Assembly (NCBI GenBank): GCA_964481255.1
Contig: CAYZTZ010000016.1
Location: forward strand, 1 to 43,478
Origin: UBA6911 sp964481255
Lineage (GTDB): Bacteria > Acidobacteriota > UBA6911
Direction of reading: 5' to 3'
Length of the DNA stretch: 43,478 nucleotides
The notes beneath the pieces were generated by a model. That model saw only the letters and a program-made list of their open reading frames with translations, was not told the DNA's origin and did not search any database. Shown in pieces: positions 27,927 through 36,984 of the stretch. Position 1 is the first letter of the stretch. Each line of letters starts with the position of its first letter. The position numbers and the translations under genes were made by a program.

Positions 27927-28665
27927 GGAGTACGGCCGGGGCGACAGGATCTTCGCGGCATTCCACGGATGGGGCGGCACCCACAGGGAATTCGCCCCGC
28001 TGGCGCGCTTTCTGCCGCAAGACACGCGGCTCCTGTGTCCTGATTTGCCAGGCTACGGGGCTTCCCCCGGGCCCGGTGCCTGGGACCTGGACGCGATCGC
28101 CGCGGATATGGGAAGAGAGCTGGAACTGCGTCTCGGCATGCAACCCCGCACGCTCATCGGTTTCTGCAGCGGCGCCGTTTTCCCGTTGATCCTTGCCCGG
28201 CGCATGCCGGAGACGGTCGGGCGCGTCGTCATGATCGACCCCTTCGCGTCCGTGCCCTGGTATTTCCGCATTTTCCTTCGGGGCGAATTCGGCCGTCGGG
28301 CCTATTCCGCGACTTTTCAATCGCAGGCGGGCCGGGCCGTGACCGATTGGGTCGTCCGACACATCCAGAGACAGGATGAGAGCTTCACGTCCGCGTTCCG
28401 CGACATCGACCATGAAGCCGTGCGGAGATATCTGTGTTTGTTCAACCGCTTCGACGTGGGACGGTTCAGGGATCTGGCAGTCGCCACCGACATCCTTTAC
28501 GGCGAAAGGACGTTCGCCGAAGTACGCCGGTCGGTCGAACGCCTCTGCGAGTTGTGGCCGCATGCCAGGAAATTTGAATTGCGCGGAGTCGGGCACCTGC
28601 CCCTGGTCAGGGGGTCGCGGCAGATCGCGGCCGTTGTCTTCAGCCGGGAAACCGGCCGGGCGTAA
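27916..28665 (+). CDS. Alpha/beta hydrolase in the carotenoid operon
   Basis: A 249-residue alpha/beta-hydrolase. Strand motifs FAAFHGWGGTHREF and CPDLPGYGASPGP are visible, and the general-base His is in GVGHLPLV. The nucleophile elbow reads IGFCSGAVFP, so the position usually occupied by Ser in GxSxG is a Cys (GFCSG), as in dienelactone hydrolases; the following Ser is an unlikely replacement. It overlaps crtI by 11 bases. A role in ester or acyl-thioester handling during carotenoid decoration is possible but only inferred from the operon. Confidence 0.85.
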   Translation: MYVKEYGRGDRIFAAFHGWGGTHREFAPLARFLPQDTRLLCPDLPGYGASPGPGAWDLDAIAADMGRELELRLGMQPRTLIGFCSGAVFPLILARRMPETVGRVVMIDPFASVPWYFRIFLRGEFGRRAYSATFQSQAGRAVTDWVVRHIQRQDESFTSAFRDIDHEAVRRYLCLFNRFDVGRFRDLAVATDILYGERTFAEVRRSVERLCELWPHARKFELRGVGHLPLVRGSRQIAAVVFSRETGRA

Positions 28666-28819
28666 ACGGCCGGCCGGATTTGTGAATACGGCCCGCGGCC
28701 CTGGTGATTTCGTTCAAACAGGCGAAGCATGCGGGTAATATCCACAGAATCGGGTCTCAACGGGGTAAAGGAATAAGGTCCCCGACAGACCTCCACCGGC
28801 CCGCCTTGCCGGAGAGTGT

Positions 28820-29974
28820 ATGACCGCGATGGAACTAATCCTGACTGCAGGTCTGGTCGTCAACCTTGCGATCCTATCGCTTGTTTTGTGGAACGTCCTT
28901 CGTTGGCCCAAGCCGGGAGCGGCCGGGAAACGCCTTGACCGCGCCTGTTCAGTCCTGATCCCGGCGCGGGATGAAGAGGGCAATATCGCCGCCTGTCTCG
29001 ATAGCGTTCTGCGTCAGGGGGACGCGGTCCTGGAGATAATCGTGTGCGACGACCACTCCACGGACGGGACGGCCTCGATGGTTCAGCGCTTTGCAGGCGC
29101 GGATCCGCGCGTCCGTCTGATCGCCGCCGCGGAGCTCCCGGCGGGGTGGTGCGGCAAGACATTCGCCTGCGCGACGCTGGCCGGCGAAGCGGCCGGAGAA
29201 TGGCTCTTATTCCTGGACGCCGACGCCCGGTTGCGCGACCGGGCCGTGGATCGGATGCTGAATGAGGCGGCCGCGCGGAATGTGTCGTTTCTATCCTGTT
29301 GGCCCGGGCTCGATCTCGTGGGATTTTGGGAAAAGGCTCTGATGCCGATGCTGAACTTCGTCGTGCTGACGCTTTTCCCCGCGCCGCTTTCATTGAAACG
29401 GGGGGACGCCTCCCTCGGCCTTGCGCACGGCGCATGCATCCTGGCGCGGCGCGATGAATATAAGAGAACGGGCGGACATGAAGCGGTGCGCGGCGAGATT
29501 TTCGAGGACACGTCGCTGGCGAGAATGTGGCGCGCCCGGGGAGAACGGGGGCTATGCCTCGACGGGCAGGACATCGTTCGCGTCCGGATGTACGATTCAT
29601 TGCGGGGGATCTGGAACGGCTTTCGAAAGAACTTTTTCCCCTCCTTCCGGCGCCCTCTCAGTTTCTGGCTGTTTCTGCTTCTGCACCTCGTCTGCTTCTT
29701 TCTTCCTTTCGTGCTGTTTTTCGGCCTTGCTGCCGCAGGGATGCGGCCTCTGTCGGCTGGGCTGTCCCTGATTTCGGTCTTATTGATGAGGGCTTCCCTG
29801 GCCCTGCGGTTCAGGCATCCCCTATGGGCCGTGCTTCTCCATCCGCTCGCCGAGCTGACCCTGCTGGTCCTGGGGATCTTCTCCTGGAGAAGTTGCCGCG
29901 CGGGGCGCGGGGTGGAATGGAAGGGAAGAGTCTATCGGGCTGCTGCTTCGGCCGAGAGGAGGCCCAGGGCATGA
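28820..29974 (+). CDS. GT2 glycosyltransferase of carotenoid type (CrtQ/CruC-like)
   Basis: A 384-residue membrane glycosyltransferase family 2 protein. An N-terminal helix precedes CSVLIPARDEEGNIAACLDS; CDDHSTDGT and the donor-metal motif LFLDADARL (Asp133, Asp135) follow, with EDTSLARMWRARG as the catalytic ED block. Three hydrophobic segments end the protein (from FWLFLLLHLVCFFLPFVLFF). Similar enzymes glycosylate hydroxylated or carboxylated carotenoids. It is preceded by CCGGAGAG and overlaps the next flavoenzyme by four bases (ATGA). The sugar and acceptor are unknown; the CruF-like gene downstream suggests a hydroxyl acceptor. Confidence 0.88.
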   Translation: MTAMELILTAGLVVNLAILSLVLWNVLRWPKPGAAGKRLDRACSVLIPARDEEGNIAACLDSVLRQGDAVLEIIVCDDHSTDGTASMVQRFAGADPRVRLIAAAELPAGWCGKTFACATLAGEAAGEWLLFLDADARLRDRAVDRMLNEAAARNVSFLSCWPGLDLVGFWEKALMPMLNFVVLTLFPAPLSLKRGDASLGLAHGACILARRDEYKRTGGHEAVRGEIFEDTSLARMWRARGERGLCLDGQDIVRVRMYDSLRGIWNGFRKNFFPSFRRPLSFWLFLLLHLVCFFLPFVLFFGLAAAGMRPLSAGLSLISVLLMRASLALRFRHPLWAVLLHPLAELTLLVLGIFSWRSCRAGRGVEWKGRVYRAAASAERRPRA

Positions 29975-31449
29975 ATTCATCCGGGCCGTCGGCATGCGTC
30001 ATCGGCGCGGGGCTGGCAGGGATGGCGATAGCCTTGCGCCTGGCGGTTCGCGGCTGGCGGGTGAAGGTGTTCGAAAACAGCCCGTCCCTGGGCGGGAAGA
30101 TGAACCTTTGGGAACGCGGCGGGTTCCGCTTCGACACGGGGCCGTCTCTGATAACCATGCCCTGGGCGCTTGAAGAGTTGTTTGACGCGGCGGGCGAAAG
30201 GATGGCGGATCACCTGCGGCTGCGGCAGCTGGATCCGGCGGCGCGCTATTTCTTCCCCGACGGCGGCCGGCTGGAAGTTTCGGCGTCGCTGCCGCGGTGG
30301 CTGGCGACTCTGCGCGAGACCGAGCCGCAGGGCGACATCCGCTTTCTGGAGATGATGCGTCTCGGCGCGAGACTCTTTGAGCTGTCCAGACACACGTTCT
30401 TCCGCCGAGCCCCCTCCGAGCCGCCCGATTGGGAAACGTTCGCGGCCTTGCGCCATTTGCCGTTCCGCCGGGCGTGGGGAAGCTATCGGAAAACGGTCCG
30501 CGGCTTTTTCCACGATCCCCGTCTGCGGCGGATCTATGAACGCTTCCCGACCTATGTCGGTTCGTCGCCGGGCCGTGTCCCGGCGACGCTCCTGGTGATA
30601 CCCTATCTCGAGCATGCCTGCGGCGCCTGGCATGTCTCGGGCGGGCTTTACACGATCATCGAGCGGCTTCGGGATCTGTGCGAAAGGCGAGGCGTCCGTT
30701 TCCTGACGGAAAGGCGCGTCGTGCGCATCGGGACGCGGGCCGGGCGCGTCGAAGAAGTGGTGTCGGCCGACGGCTCGACGCATCCCTGTTCCATCGCCGT
30801 TATGAACGGCGACGCCTCGCTGCTGCCGGTCCTTCTGGGCCTGTCGCAAGCCGCCGCGCTTGCGGAGAAGGACCGCTCGCTTTCCGGGTTTATCCTGCTC
30901 TTCGGACTTCGGAAAAGGCTTCCCGGGTGCGCGCACCACACGGTCTGCTTTTCCGAGGATTACGACAGAGAGTTTGAGGAGCTGTTTACGCAGAGGGAAT
31001 TTCCGCGGGACCCTACGGTCTACGTCAGCATCCCCAGCCGTGACGATCCCTGCCTCGCCCCGCCAGGCTGTGAAACGCTTTTTGTCATGGCAAACGCCCC
31101 GGCCAACGACTCCGATTCATGGGATGAGACAATGGTTCAGGCGGCCAGATCGCGTGTCCTGGAGCGTCTGGCTGCGAGCGGCTTCCCGGAATTCGACAGG
31201 GACATCGTGGTGGAGAGCGCGGTGACGCCGCGTCGGATGGCCGAGCGCTATCTGATGCCCGGCGGCGCGATCTACGGGACCAACTCCCACGGCTGGCGCA
31301 ACGCCTTCTTTCGTCCGCCCAACAAACATGAGAAGATCGCCGGCCTTTATTGTGTCGGCGGAAGCACGCACCCGGGAGGCGGAACGCCGACGGTGCTTCT
31401 GTCCGCCAGAATCGTCAGCGATCTGATTCGCCGCTATGAAGGCCTATAA
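29971..31449 (+). CDS. CrtI-family carotenoid desaturase/oxidase (second copy)
   Basis: A 492-residue FAD enzyme paralogous to the one at 26433. It has CVIGAGLAGMAIALRL (GxGxxG at 12-17), FENSPSLGGKMN, and the C-terminal YCVGGSTHPGGGTPTVLLSA. The ATG at 29971 overlaps the glycosyltransferase stop. Many carotenoid operons keep one desaturase for phytoene and one for a later desaturation or terminal oxidation; which role this copy has cannot be seen. It overlaps the CruF-like gene by 14 bases. Confidence 0.9.
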   Translation: MNSSGPSACVIGAGLAGMAIALRLAVRGWRVKVFENSPSLGGKMNLWERGGFRFDTGPSLITMPWALEELFDAAGERMADHLRLRQLDPAARYFFPDGGRLEVSASLPRWLATLRETEPQGDIRFLEMMRLGARLFELSRHTFFRRAPSEPPDWETFAALRHLPFRRAWGSYRKTVRGFFHDPRLRRIYERFPTYVGSSPGRVPATLLVIPYLEHACGAWHVSGGLYTIIERLRDLCERRGVRFLTERRVVRIGTRAGRVEEVVSADGSTHPCSIAVMNGDASLLPVLLGLSQAAALAEKDRSLSGFILLFGLRKRLPGCAHHTVCFSEDYDREFEELFTQREFPRDPTVYVSIPSRDDPCLAPPGCETLFVMANAPANDSDSWDETMVQAARSRVLERLAASGFPEFDRDIVVESAVTPRRMAERYLMPGGAIYGTNSHGWRNAFFRPPNKHEKIAGLYCVGGSTHPGGGTPTVLLSARIVSDLIRRYEGL

Positions 31450-32167
31450 AATCGCCCTCTGGGTGCTGGCGGGCTGTTACGCCGTGCTCTGGTGCGGGGG
31501 CGCGGCAAGCTATCTGTTTCTGGACGGCCCGCCGTCCGGCGGCGGATGGACGCCGCCCGCCTTTTTATTCCTGGCCGCGGCTCTGTCGCTCCTGCTCGCG
31601 CCTTCGGGCGGACGCCTGCCGTTGCTGGGCGCCGGGTTTGTCGGGATGGCGGCCGAATTCGCGGGACTGAGATGGGGATGGCCTTTCGGCTCGTATGCCT
31701 ATACGGGTGTTCTGGACCCGTCGGTTCTGGGAGTTCCGGTCGCCATCGGTTGCGCCTGGCTGATTCTGTTCGACTACGTCACGCAGATGCTTGCATGGCT
31801 CAGACTTTCCCCGCGTCTGCGCGCTCTTGCCGGCGCCCTCTGGCTGACGGCGACCGACCTTTTGATCGATCCTTTGGCGGCGGGACCTTTGGGATACTGG
31901 ACCTGGTCCGATAAGGGCCGGTATTACGGAGTTCCCGCGGGCAATTTCGCCGGCTGGTTTCTGGTCGGCCTCATCCTTTTTCTGATTTTTCAGGAGCCGC
32001 CTTCCCGGGAGCGCAAGACGGCCTGTGTCGGCCTGAGCGTCCTTCTATTTTTTTCGTTGATCGCGGTGCGCCATGGGATGGCCGGCCCAATCATTGTCGG
32101 GACGGTACTGACGGCCCTGCATATCCTGCTTCTTCGTGTGTATATCGGGCGTGCGCTCAAGCGCTGA
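31436..32167 (+). CDS. CruF-like carotenoid 1',2'-hydratase (DUF422 membrane protein)
   Basis: A 243-residue integral membrane protein with about seven hydrophobic segments. The family pattern is clear: GMAAEFAGLRWGWPFGSYAY, VLGVPVAIGCAWLI, TDLLIDPLAAGPLGYWTW and YYGVPAGNFAGWF. CruF and bisanhydrobacterioruberin hydratases add water to the end double bond of acyclic carotenoid ends, creating a tertiary hydroxyl that can be glycosylated. Last gene of the operon; start overlaps the upstream flavoenzyme by 14 bases. No lycopene cyclase or GGPP synthase gene is in the window, consistent with an acyclic product. Confidence 0.88.
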   Translation: MKAYKIALWVLAGCYAVLWCGGAASYLFLDGPPSGGGWTPPAFLFLAAALSLLLAPSGGRLPLLGAGFVGMAAEFAGLRWGWPFGSYAYTGVLDPSVLGVPVAIGCAWLILFDYVTQMLAWLRLSPRLRALAGALWLTATDLLIDPLAAGPLGYWTWSDKGRYYGVPAGNFAGWFLVGLILFLIFQEPPSRERKTACVGLSVLLFFSLIAVRHGMAGPIIVGTVLTALHILLLRVYIGRALKR

Positions 32168-32270
32168 CGGGCCGTTCCACGAGATTGATGTGAATCTTTC
32201 CTGGACATGCGCGGACGGGTCTCCGGAGTCTTTCCGTCGGCGGGAGAAAAGACGCATCGCACGGGGCCGG

Positions 32271-32371
32271 AGAGGCTGTCTCAAGACTCGCATGCCCGAT
32301 CATTCGGCGGCCGTAAATAACGGATTCTATTAAAGCGGTCTTTTTAATTTCCCGGTTATGAGACAGCCTCT
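32271..32371. mobile_element. MITE-like element with 13-bp terminal inverted repeats
   Basis: AGAGGCTGTCTCA at 32271-32283 is repeated perfectly inverted at 32359-32371, enclosing about 75 bases that are AT-richer than the surroundings and contain no ORF. The GAGGCTGTCTCA end resembles terminal repeats I recall from some IS families. No clean target-site duplication was identified, so insertion by transposition is inferred. It lies between the convergent carotenoid operon and the SDR gene. Confidence 0.6.
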
Positions 32372-32405
32372 GGAGACCCGCGCTCACGGGAGCGGCGCCT
32401 TCCTG

Positions 32406-33239
32406 CTAATCCGCTTCGCCGAGGCCCTGCCCGCCGTCGACGAGGATTTGCTGTCCGGTGATATAGTCCGATGCCGGCGAGGCGAGAAAGAGGGCCACGC
32501 CGTACATATCCGCGGGGAAGCCGACGCGGTGCATGGGAATCGTTCTGGCCACCGCTTTCTGCTCGAGCGGGTTGAGCGCGTGCCCGTCGCCGATATTGGT
32601 GACGATGTAGCCGGGCGCAACGGCGTTGACGGTAATGTTGTAGGCGGCGAGCTCCATCGCGGCGGTCCTCATGAGGTGGGCTATGCCGGCCTTCGCCGCC
32701 ATGTAAGCGGCGCCGATGGCGGGTTCGACGCGGGTCGCGGCCAGGGATGTGGTCAGGATGATGCGGCCCGATTTCCTCGGTTTCATGTGGCGGACGGCCG
32801 CGCGCACGGTCGCGAAGATGCCGTTCATGTTGACTTCGATCACGCGGTTCCAGCGTTCATCCGTGTAGTTTTCCAGGGCCCCTTCCGGGACGCGCGGTCT
32901 TTCCGTTCCCGGCCAGCCCCCGAGGAAGCCGACCCCCGGGTCGATTCCGGCGTTGGCGAAAAGGACGTCCAGCTTTCCATAGACGCGGGCGGCTTCGTCG
33001 ATCGCGGCATCGAGCGCCGGGTGATCGGTGACGTCGACGACACGGCCGCGGACGTCCAGGCCCGCGTCGCGGAGCCTTTTCGTTTCGTTCTCGACGCGCC
33101 GGGCGTGGATATCGAGAATGGTGACGCGCGCCCCGTTGGCCCCGAGCGCTTCCGCATAGCCGAGGCCGATGCCGCTGGCCCCGCCCGTGACGACGACGCC
33201 GTAGCCTTCCACTTTAAAGAGATCCGAAACCTTCATCAT
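32406..33239 (-). CDS. Short-chain dehydrogenase/reductase
   Basis: A 277-residue classical SDR. Seen are the cofactor motif TGGASGIG (18-25), NAG in FANAGID, Asn137, and the catalytic Ser165, Tyr179 and Lys183 (TTSLAATRVEPAIG, AAYMAAKAG). The acidic residue after the second strand (ILDIHAR, Asp) suggests NAD rather than NADP. It probably oxidises or reduces an alcohol/ketone; the substrate is unknown. The C-terminus ITGQQILVDGGQGL is the standard end. A small ORF of unclear status lies 57 bases upstream on the same strand. Confidence 0.93.
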   Translation of the reverse strand: MMKVSDLFKVEGYGVVVTGGASGIGLGYAEALGANGARVTILDIHARRVENETKRLRDAGLDVRGRVVDVTDHPALDAAIDEAARVYGKLDVLFANAGIDPGVGFLGGWPGTERPRVPEGALENYTDERWNRVIEVNMNGIFATVRAAVRHMKPRKSGRIILTTSLAATRVEPAIGAAYMAAKAGIAHLMRTAAMELAAYNITVNAVAPGYIVTNIGDGHALNPLEQKAVARTIPMHRVGFPADMYGVALFLASPASDYITGQQILVDGGQGLGEAD

Positions 33240-33296
33240 AACCGCACCCTCCCAGGGTCATAGAACCGAGGGGTATTATAATCCCGATCCAACGTC

Positions 33297-33593
33297 CTAT
33301 TGCAGAATTTTTGCGCCGGGCAGCCGTTTCCGGAGAACGGCCGCAGAAAGCCGGACATCCCGAAGATAAAGGCAATGCAGCCGTCCGGTCTTTGATCTTT
33401 CCGCATTCTTCCAGGGTCCTATGCCCATGGTGTCGAATAGGACGCCGGATTTTGAATTGAAAAAGATAAACATGAAGCGGGGCTCCGCATTCGAAAGAGT
33501 AATGTACGATATCTTACAGCCCGGATCGCTGATATAATTTTTCCCAGTATTCCCTGAAGCAGACAGATCGGGAGCGTCGCCCATGATGTCCAT
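33297..33593 (-). CDS. Small ORF of unknown function upstream of the SDR (weak)
   Basis: A 98-codon frame whose C-terminal half looks protein-like (FMFIFFNSKSGVLFDTMGIG, then LHCLYLRDVRLSAAVLRKRL). No family is recognised. Its first 11 bases overlap the divergent start of the DUF2339 gene and it has no clear ribosome site, so a shorter internal start or a chance frame is possible. It otherwise fills the gap 33240-33582, in which I see no other feature. Confidence 0.3.
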   Translation of the reverse strand: MDIMGDAPDLSASGNTGKNYISDPGCKISYITLSNAEPRFMFIFFNSKSGVLFDTMGIGPWKNAERSKTGRLHCLYLRDVRLSAAVLRKRLPGAKILQ

Positions 33594-36500
33594 TATCCTG
33601 TTTCTGGCTTTGATCGGCCTGCTGCTTTGGGTGCATCAGCATTCCCGGCGCCTGAAGGATCTCGAGGACCGCATCCATTGGCAGAGGAAGCGCCTGGAGG
33701 ACTTTGAGCGGGAGCTTGGCGGGCTGCGCGGAGCCCCCACAGCACCGACGCAGGCGGCTCCGACGGCGCCTCCGGAGCAGCCGCAGCCTATGCAGCCGGC
33801 GGTCCCCGGGATGCCGCCTCAGGCTGAGATGCCGTGGGTTACGGCTTTTTCCGTTGAAGTTCCGCCTGTTGAGACGGCCGCGGGGAAAGGGACGTCCGTC
33901 GGCGGTCCCGGCGCTGTCGTGACGACGCCTCCCGTCACCGGGCCTGCGCCGATTCCGGCGGAGCCTTCCGCCGCTCCTGGGCCGCCTCCAGCGAAACCAT
34001 CCGGCCCTCCACCTGTTGTTTCGCCGGCATTCGATTGGGAGAGCCTTGTCGGCGTCGAGCTCTTTTCCTGGATCGCGGGCGTCGCTCTTTTGCTGGCCGC
34101 GGTGTTTTTCCTGCGTTATTCCATGAGCCGGGGATGGTTGAATCCCCCCGTGCGCATGGCCATAGGCCTCCTCGTGGGGGTCGGGACGCTGATCCTCTGC
34201 GAGATGCGGGCGGCGCGCCGGTATCCGGTCACCGCCAACGCCATGGACGCGTCCGCCGTCGCCATTTTGTTCTCGACGTTTTATGCGGCGCACACTCTCT
34301 GGAACCTGATCGGCGTGATTCCGGCGTTTGTCTTCATGGTCCTGGTAACCGTGCTGGCGGTCCTGCTTTCGGTGCGGCGCGATTCCGTGTTCATCGCGCT
34401 TCTCGGGCTGGCGGGAGGTTTCGCGACGCCGGCGCTTCTCTCGACGGGCGAGAACAGGCCGGTCACGCTTTTTTCGTACCTGCTTCTTCTCAATGCCGGA
34501 CTGGCCTGGGTCGCCCTTAAGAAGGGGTGGAGTGCACTTTCCACACTCAGTTTTATCTTCACGTTGCTCTATCAGTGGAGCTGGGTGATCCGTTTTCTGA
34601 CCGCTCCCCAGTTGCCTCTCGCCCTTGGGATATTTCTGGCCTTTCCCATTCTCGCGTTTGCAGTTCCGGCGATCGGCCGGAAGCAGGAACCTGGAAAAAG
34701 CCGGATCTCGCTCTACGGTCAGACGGCCAATTTGAGCGCCTTGTTCCCCCTTATTTTCGCGCTGTACATGTCGGCGGTTCCCGGATACGGCCGGCATTTC
34801 GGAATGCTTTTCGGCTTCCTCTTCCTTCTGGACGCAGGTCTTTTCGCTATCGCGGTTGCGCGCGGACCTGAAGCTCTTCATGTTTTTGGGGGAGTGTCCA
34901 CGATCCTGGTCTGGGCTCTCTGGCTGGCCGCGTCCTATGAAAGCGGCGCCTGGCCGGCCGTTCAAATGTTCGCGGCGCTGTTTGCCTTTTTTTATCTGGC
35001 GTCTCCTTTGATCGCCCGGCATTTCGGCCGCGGCTTTCAAGGGGTGGGAAGATACGGCGTCTATGCCGCATCGTTGCTTCTTTTTATTTTGCCGTGCCTG
35101 GTCGCCATGGAGCGCGCCTGCGCGGCTCCCTGGCTGATTTTCAGCACGCTGTTCCTGATTCTGCTCGGAGTTTCGGCCTACGCGCTATTCTTTGAAGAGA
35201 GGGCCCTGTACTATATCGCGGCGGTTTTTGCGATACTGGCCGAGGCCGTGTGGTCGATCAAATATCTTACGCCCGGACGCCTTGACTCGGGATTGGCGAT
35301 CTATGCCATTTTCGGCCTTTTCTTCATCGGCGTTCCGGCGGCGGCGCGCCGATGGCGCAATGCCCTGCGGCCGGGAAGCGGCGGCGCGGCCCTGCAGCAG
35401 GCTCGGGAGACGCGGGATTATTTTATGGCGCGCGGTGTTTTCCTGGGGCTGACCGCTCATCTTTTTCTGATAGCGGTCGCGGTTCAGAAATCCCTGTCCG
35501 TTCCCCCCTGGCCGTTTCTTGCAGTTCTTCTGGTCCTGGATCTGGCGACGGGCGCCGCCGCTCTCTATTTGCGACGCAGCGGCGTATACCAGGCTTCCAT
35601 GGCGGCCTCCGGCTTGATTCTGATGCTGTGGGTCGCGGCCGCGGGGGCGGTCCCATGGCCGCGCACCGCCGTTCTATTGGCCGGGGCGCTCGTGCTTTTC
35701 GCCCTTGCCTGGATTCATCTGGCGAAACGCGCGGGTATCGGAGCCGCAGCTTTCGTCCGGACCGCGGAGATCACGTGTCTTCTGGCTCAATGTGTCGCCG
35801 TTTTCGCGGGCGCGCAGAGGGGCTCGCCCGGCGTCCTGTTCCTTCTCGCCGCTCATCTGGTTTTCCTGGCCGCCCTCATGGGACTGGGGTGGTCCGGAGG
35901 AACCTATCTGTTCGCGGCTTCGGCGTTGATTCCCGCGACCGTCGCCGTCTCCAATTGGTATATCCTTCATTCGGGGAGGGAGTTCTGGTCGGATCAGCTG
36001 GTTTTTGCAGGACCGGTATATCTGGCGTTTGTGGGATATCCGCTCCTATTGGGAAGACGCTGCGGCCGCTCCATCACACCCTATCTAAGCGCGGTCCTCG
36101 CCGGCATCCCCTTTTTCTTCCAGGCAAGGCACTCGATCATTCAGGCCGGTCTGGGCGGGGCTATCGGGATACTGCCTCTGACGCAGGCGCTGCTGATGGC
36201 GTTGCTGCTGCTGAGGCTTCTCAGGATCGAGCCTCCTGCCAAGCGTTCGCCGGGCCGCCTGGCTCTGGTCGCGGGCGCGGCGCTCGCCTTCGTCACGCTT
36301 GCGATTCCGCTTCAGCTTGAGAAGGAATGGATCACGATCGGCTGGGCCCTTGAAGGGGCGGCTCTGGCCTGGCTCTACGGCAAGATCCCGCACAGGGGCC
36401 TTCTCTATTTCTCCAACGCTCTGTTCGCAGCGGTGTTTGTCAGGCTGGCGCTGAATCCCCCGGTCTTGGTTTACCGGCTTCGCCAAGGCCCCAGGATCTG

Positions 36501-36984
36501 GAACTGGTACCTCTATACCTATTTTGTTTCGGCGGCGGCCATGATTCTCGGCGGAAGGTTCTTTTCAAAGACGAAGGACAGTCTGCTTTCGCCGTTGTTG
36601 CGCGCGTCGAGGCTCTTGCCCGGTGCCGGGGTTGTTCTCCTTTTCCTGCTGCTGAATATAGAAATCGCCGACTTCTACTCCAGGGGGAGAACGGTCACGT
36701 TTAATTTTTCGGCGACTCTGGCACAGGATCTGACCTACACGCTGGGGTGGGCGCTGTTCGCGGTGGCGCTTCTGGCCGCGGGCATCGTCATCCGCAGCCA
36801 GGCGGCGCGGATCGCCTCCCTGGCGCTCCTGGTCGTCACCATTTTAAAATGCTTTATCCACGACCTGGCGCGACTGGGCGGGCTCTATCGGGTCGCTTCC
36901 TTTATCGGGCTCGCCGTTTGTCTTGCCCTGGTCGCGCTGGCATTGCAGAAGTTCGTGCTGTCGTCCCGCCGGGAAATCGGGTAA
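33583..36984 (+). CDS. DUF2339 giant membrane protein
   Basis: A 1133-residue inner-membrane protein. One N-terminal helix (SIILFLALIGLLLWV) is followed by a coiled stretch (RRLKDLEDRIHWQRKRLEDF) and a Pro/Ala-rich linker (about residues 50-145). The DUF2339 core then begins with WESLVGVELFSWIAGVALLL and RYSMSRGWLNPPVRM, and about 25 to 30 further hydrophobic segments reach the C-terminus. DUF2339 proteins are widespread and functionally unassigned; a role in envelope or transport has been proposed only by topology. ATG 33583 (or 33586) follows GGGAGC. It stands as a single gene. Confidence 0.9.
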   Translation: MMSIILFLALIGLLLWVHQHSRRLKDLEDRIHWQRKRLEDFERELGGLRGAPTAPTQAAPTAPPEQPQPMQPAVPGMPPQAEMPWVTAFSVEVPPVETAAGKGTSVGGPGAVVTTPPVTGPAPIPAEPSAAPGPPPAKPSGPPPVVSPAFDWESLVGVELFSWIAGVALLLAAVFFLRYSMSRGWLNPPVRMAIGLLVGVGTLILCEMRAARRYPVTANAMDASAVAILFSTFYAAHTLWNLIGVIPAFVFMVLVTVLAVLLSVRRDSVFIALLGLAGGFATPALLSTGENRPVTLFSYLLLLNAGLAWVALKKGWSALSTLSFIFTLLYQWSWVIRFLTAPQLPLALGIFLAFPILAFAVPAIGRKQEPGKSRISLYGQTANLSALFPLIFALYMSAVPGYGRHFGMLFGFLFLLDAGLFAIAVARGPEALHVFGGVSTILVWALWLAASYESGAWPAVQMFAALFAFFYLASPLIARHFGRGFQGVGRYGVYAASLLLFILPCLVAMERACAAPWLIFSTLFLILLGVSAYALFFEERALYYIAAVFAILAEAVWSIKYLTPGRLDSGLAIYAIFGLFFIGVPAAARRWRNALRPGSGGAALQQARETRDYFMARGVFLGLTAHLFLIAVAVQKSLSVPPWPFLAVLLVLDLATGAAALYLRRSGVYQASMAASGLILMLWVAAAGAVPWPRTAVLLAGALVLFALAWIHLAKRAGIGAAAFVRTAEITCLLAQCVAVFAGAQRGSPGVLFLLAAHLVFLAALMGLGWSGGTYLFAASALIPATVAVSNWYILHSGREFWSDQLVFAGPVYLAFVGYPLLLGRRCGRSITPYLSAVLAGIPFFFQARHSIIQAGLGGAIGILPLTQALLMALLLLRLLRIEPPAKRSPGRLALVAGAALAFVTLAIPLQLEKEWITIGWALEGAALAWLYGKIPHRGLLYFSNALFAAVFVRLALNPPVLVYRLRQGPRIWNWYLYTYFVSAAAMILGGRFFSKTKDSLLSPLLRASRLLPGAGVVLLFLLLNIEIADFYSRGRTVTFNFSATLAQDLTYTLGWALFAVALLAAGIVIRSQAARIASLALLVVTILKCFIHDLARLGGLYRVASFIGLAVCLALVALALQKFVLSSRREIG

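Noticed and set aside
33514..35040. 508-codon minus-strand frame opposite the DUF2339 gene
   Set aside because: Highly charged, Arg/Gly-rich shadow translation typical of antisense frames; the plus strand has clear membrane helices.
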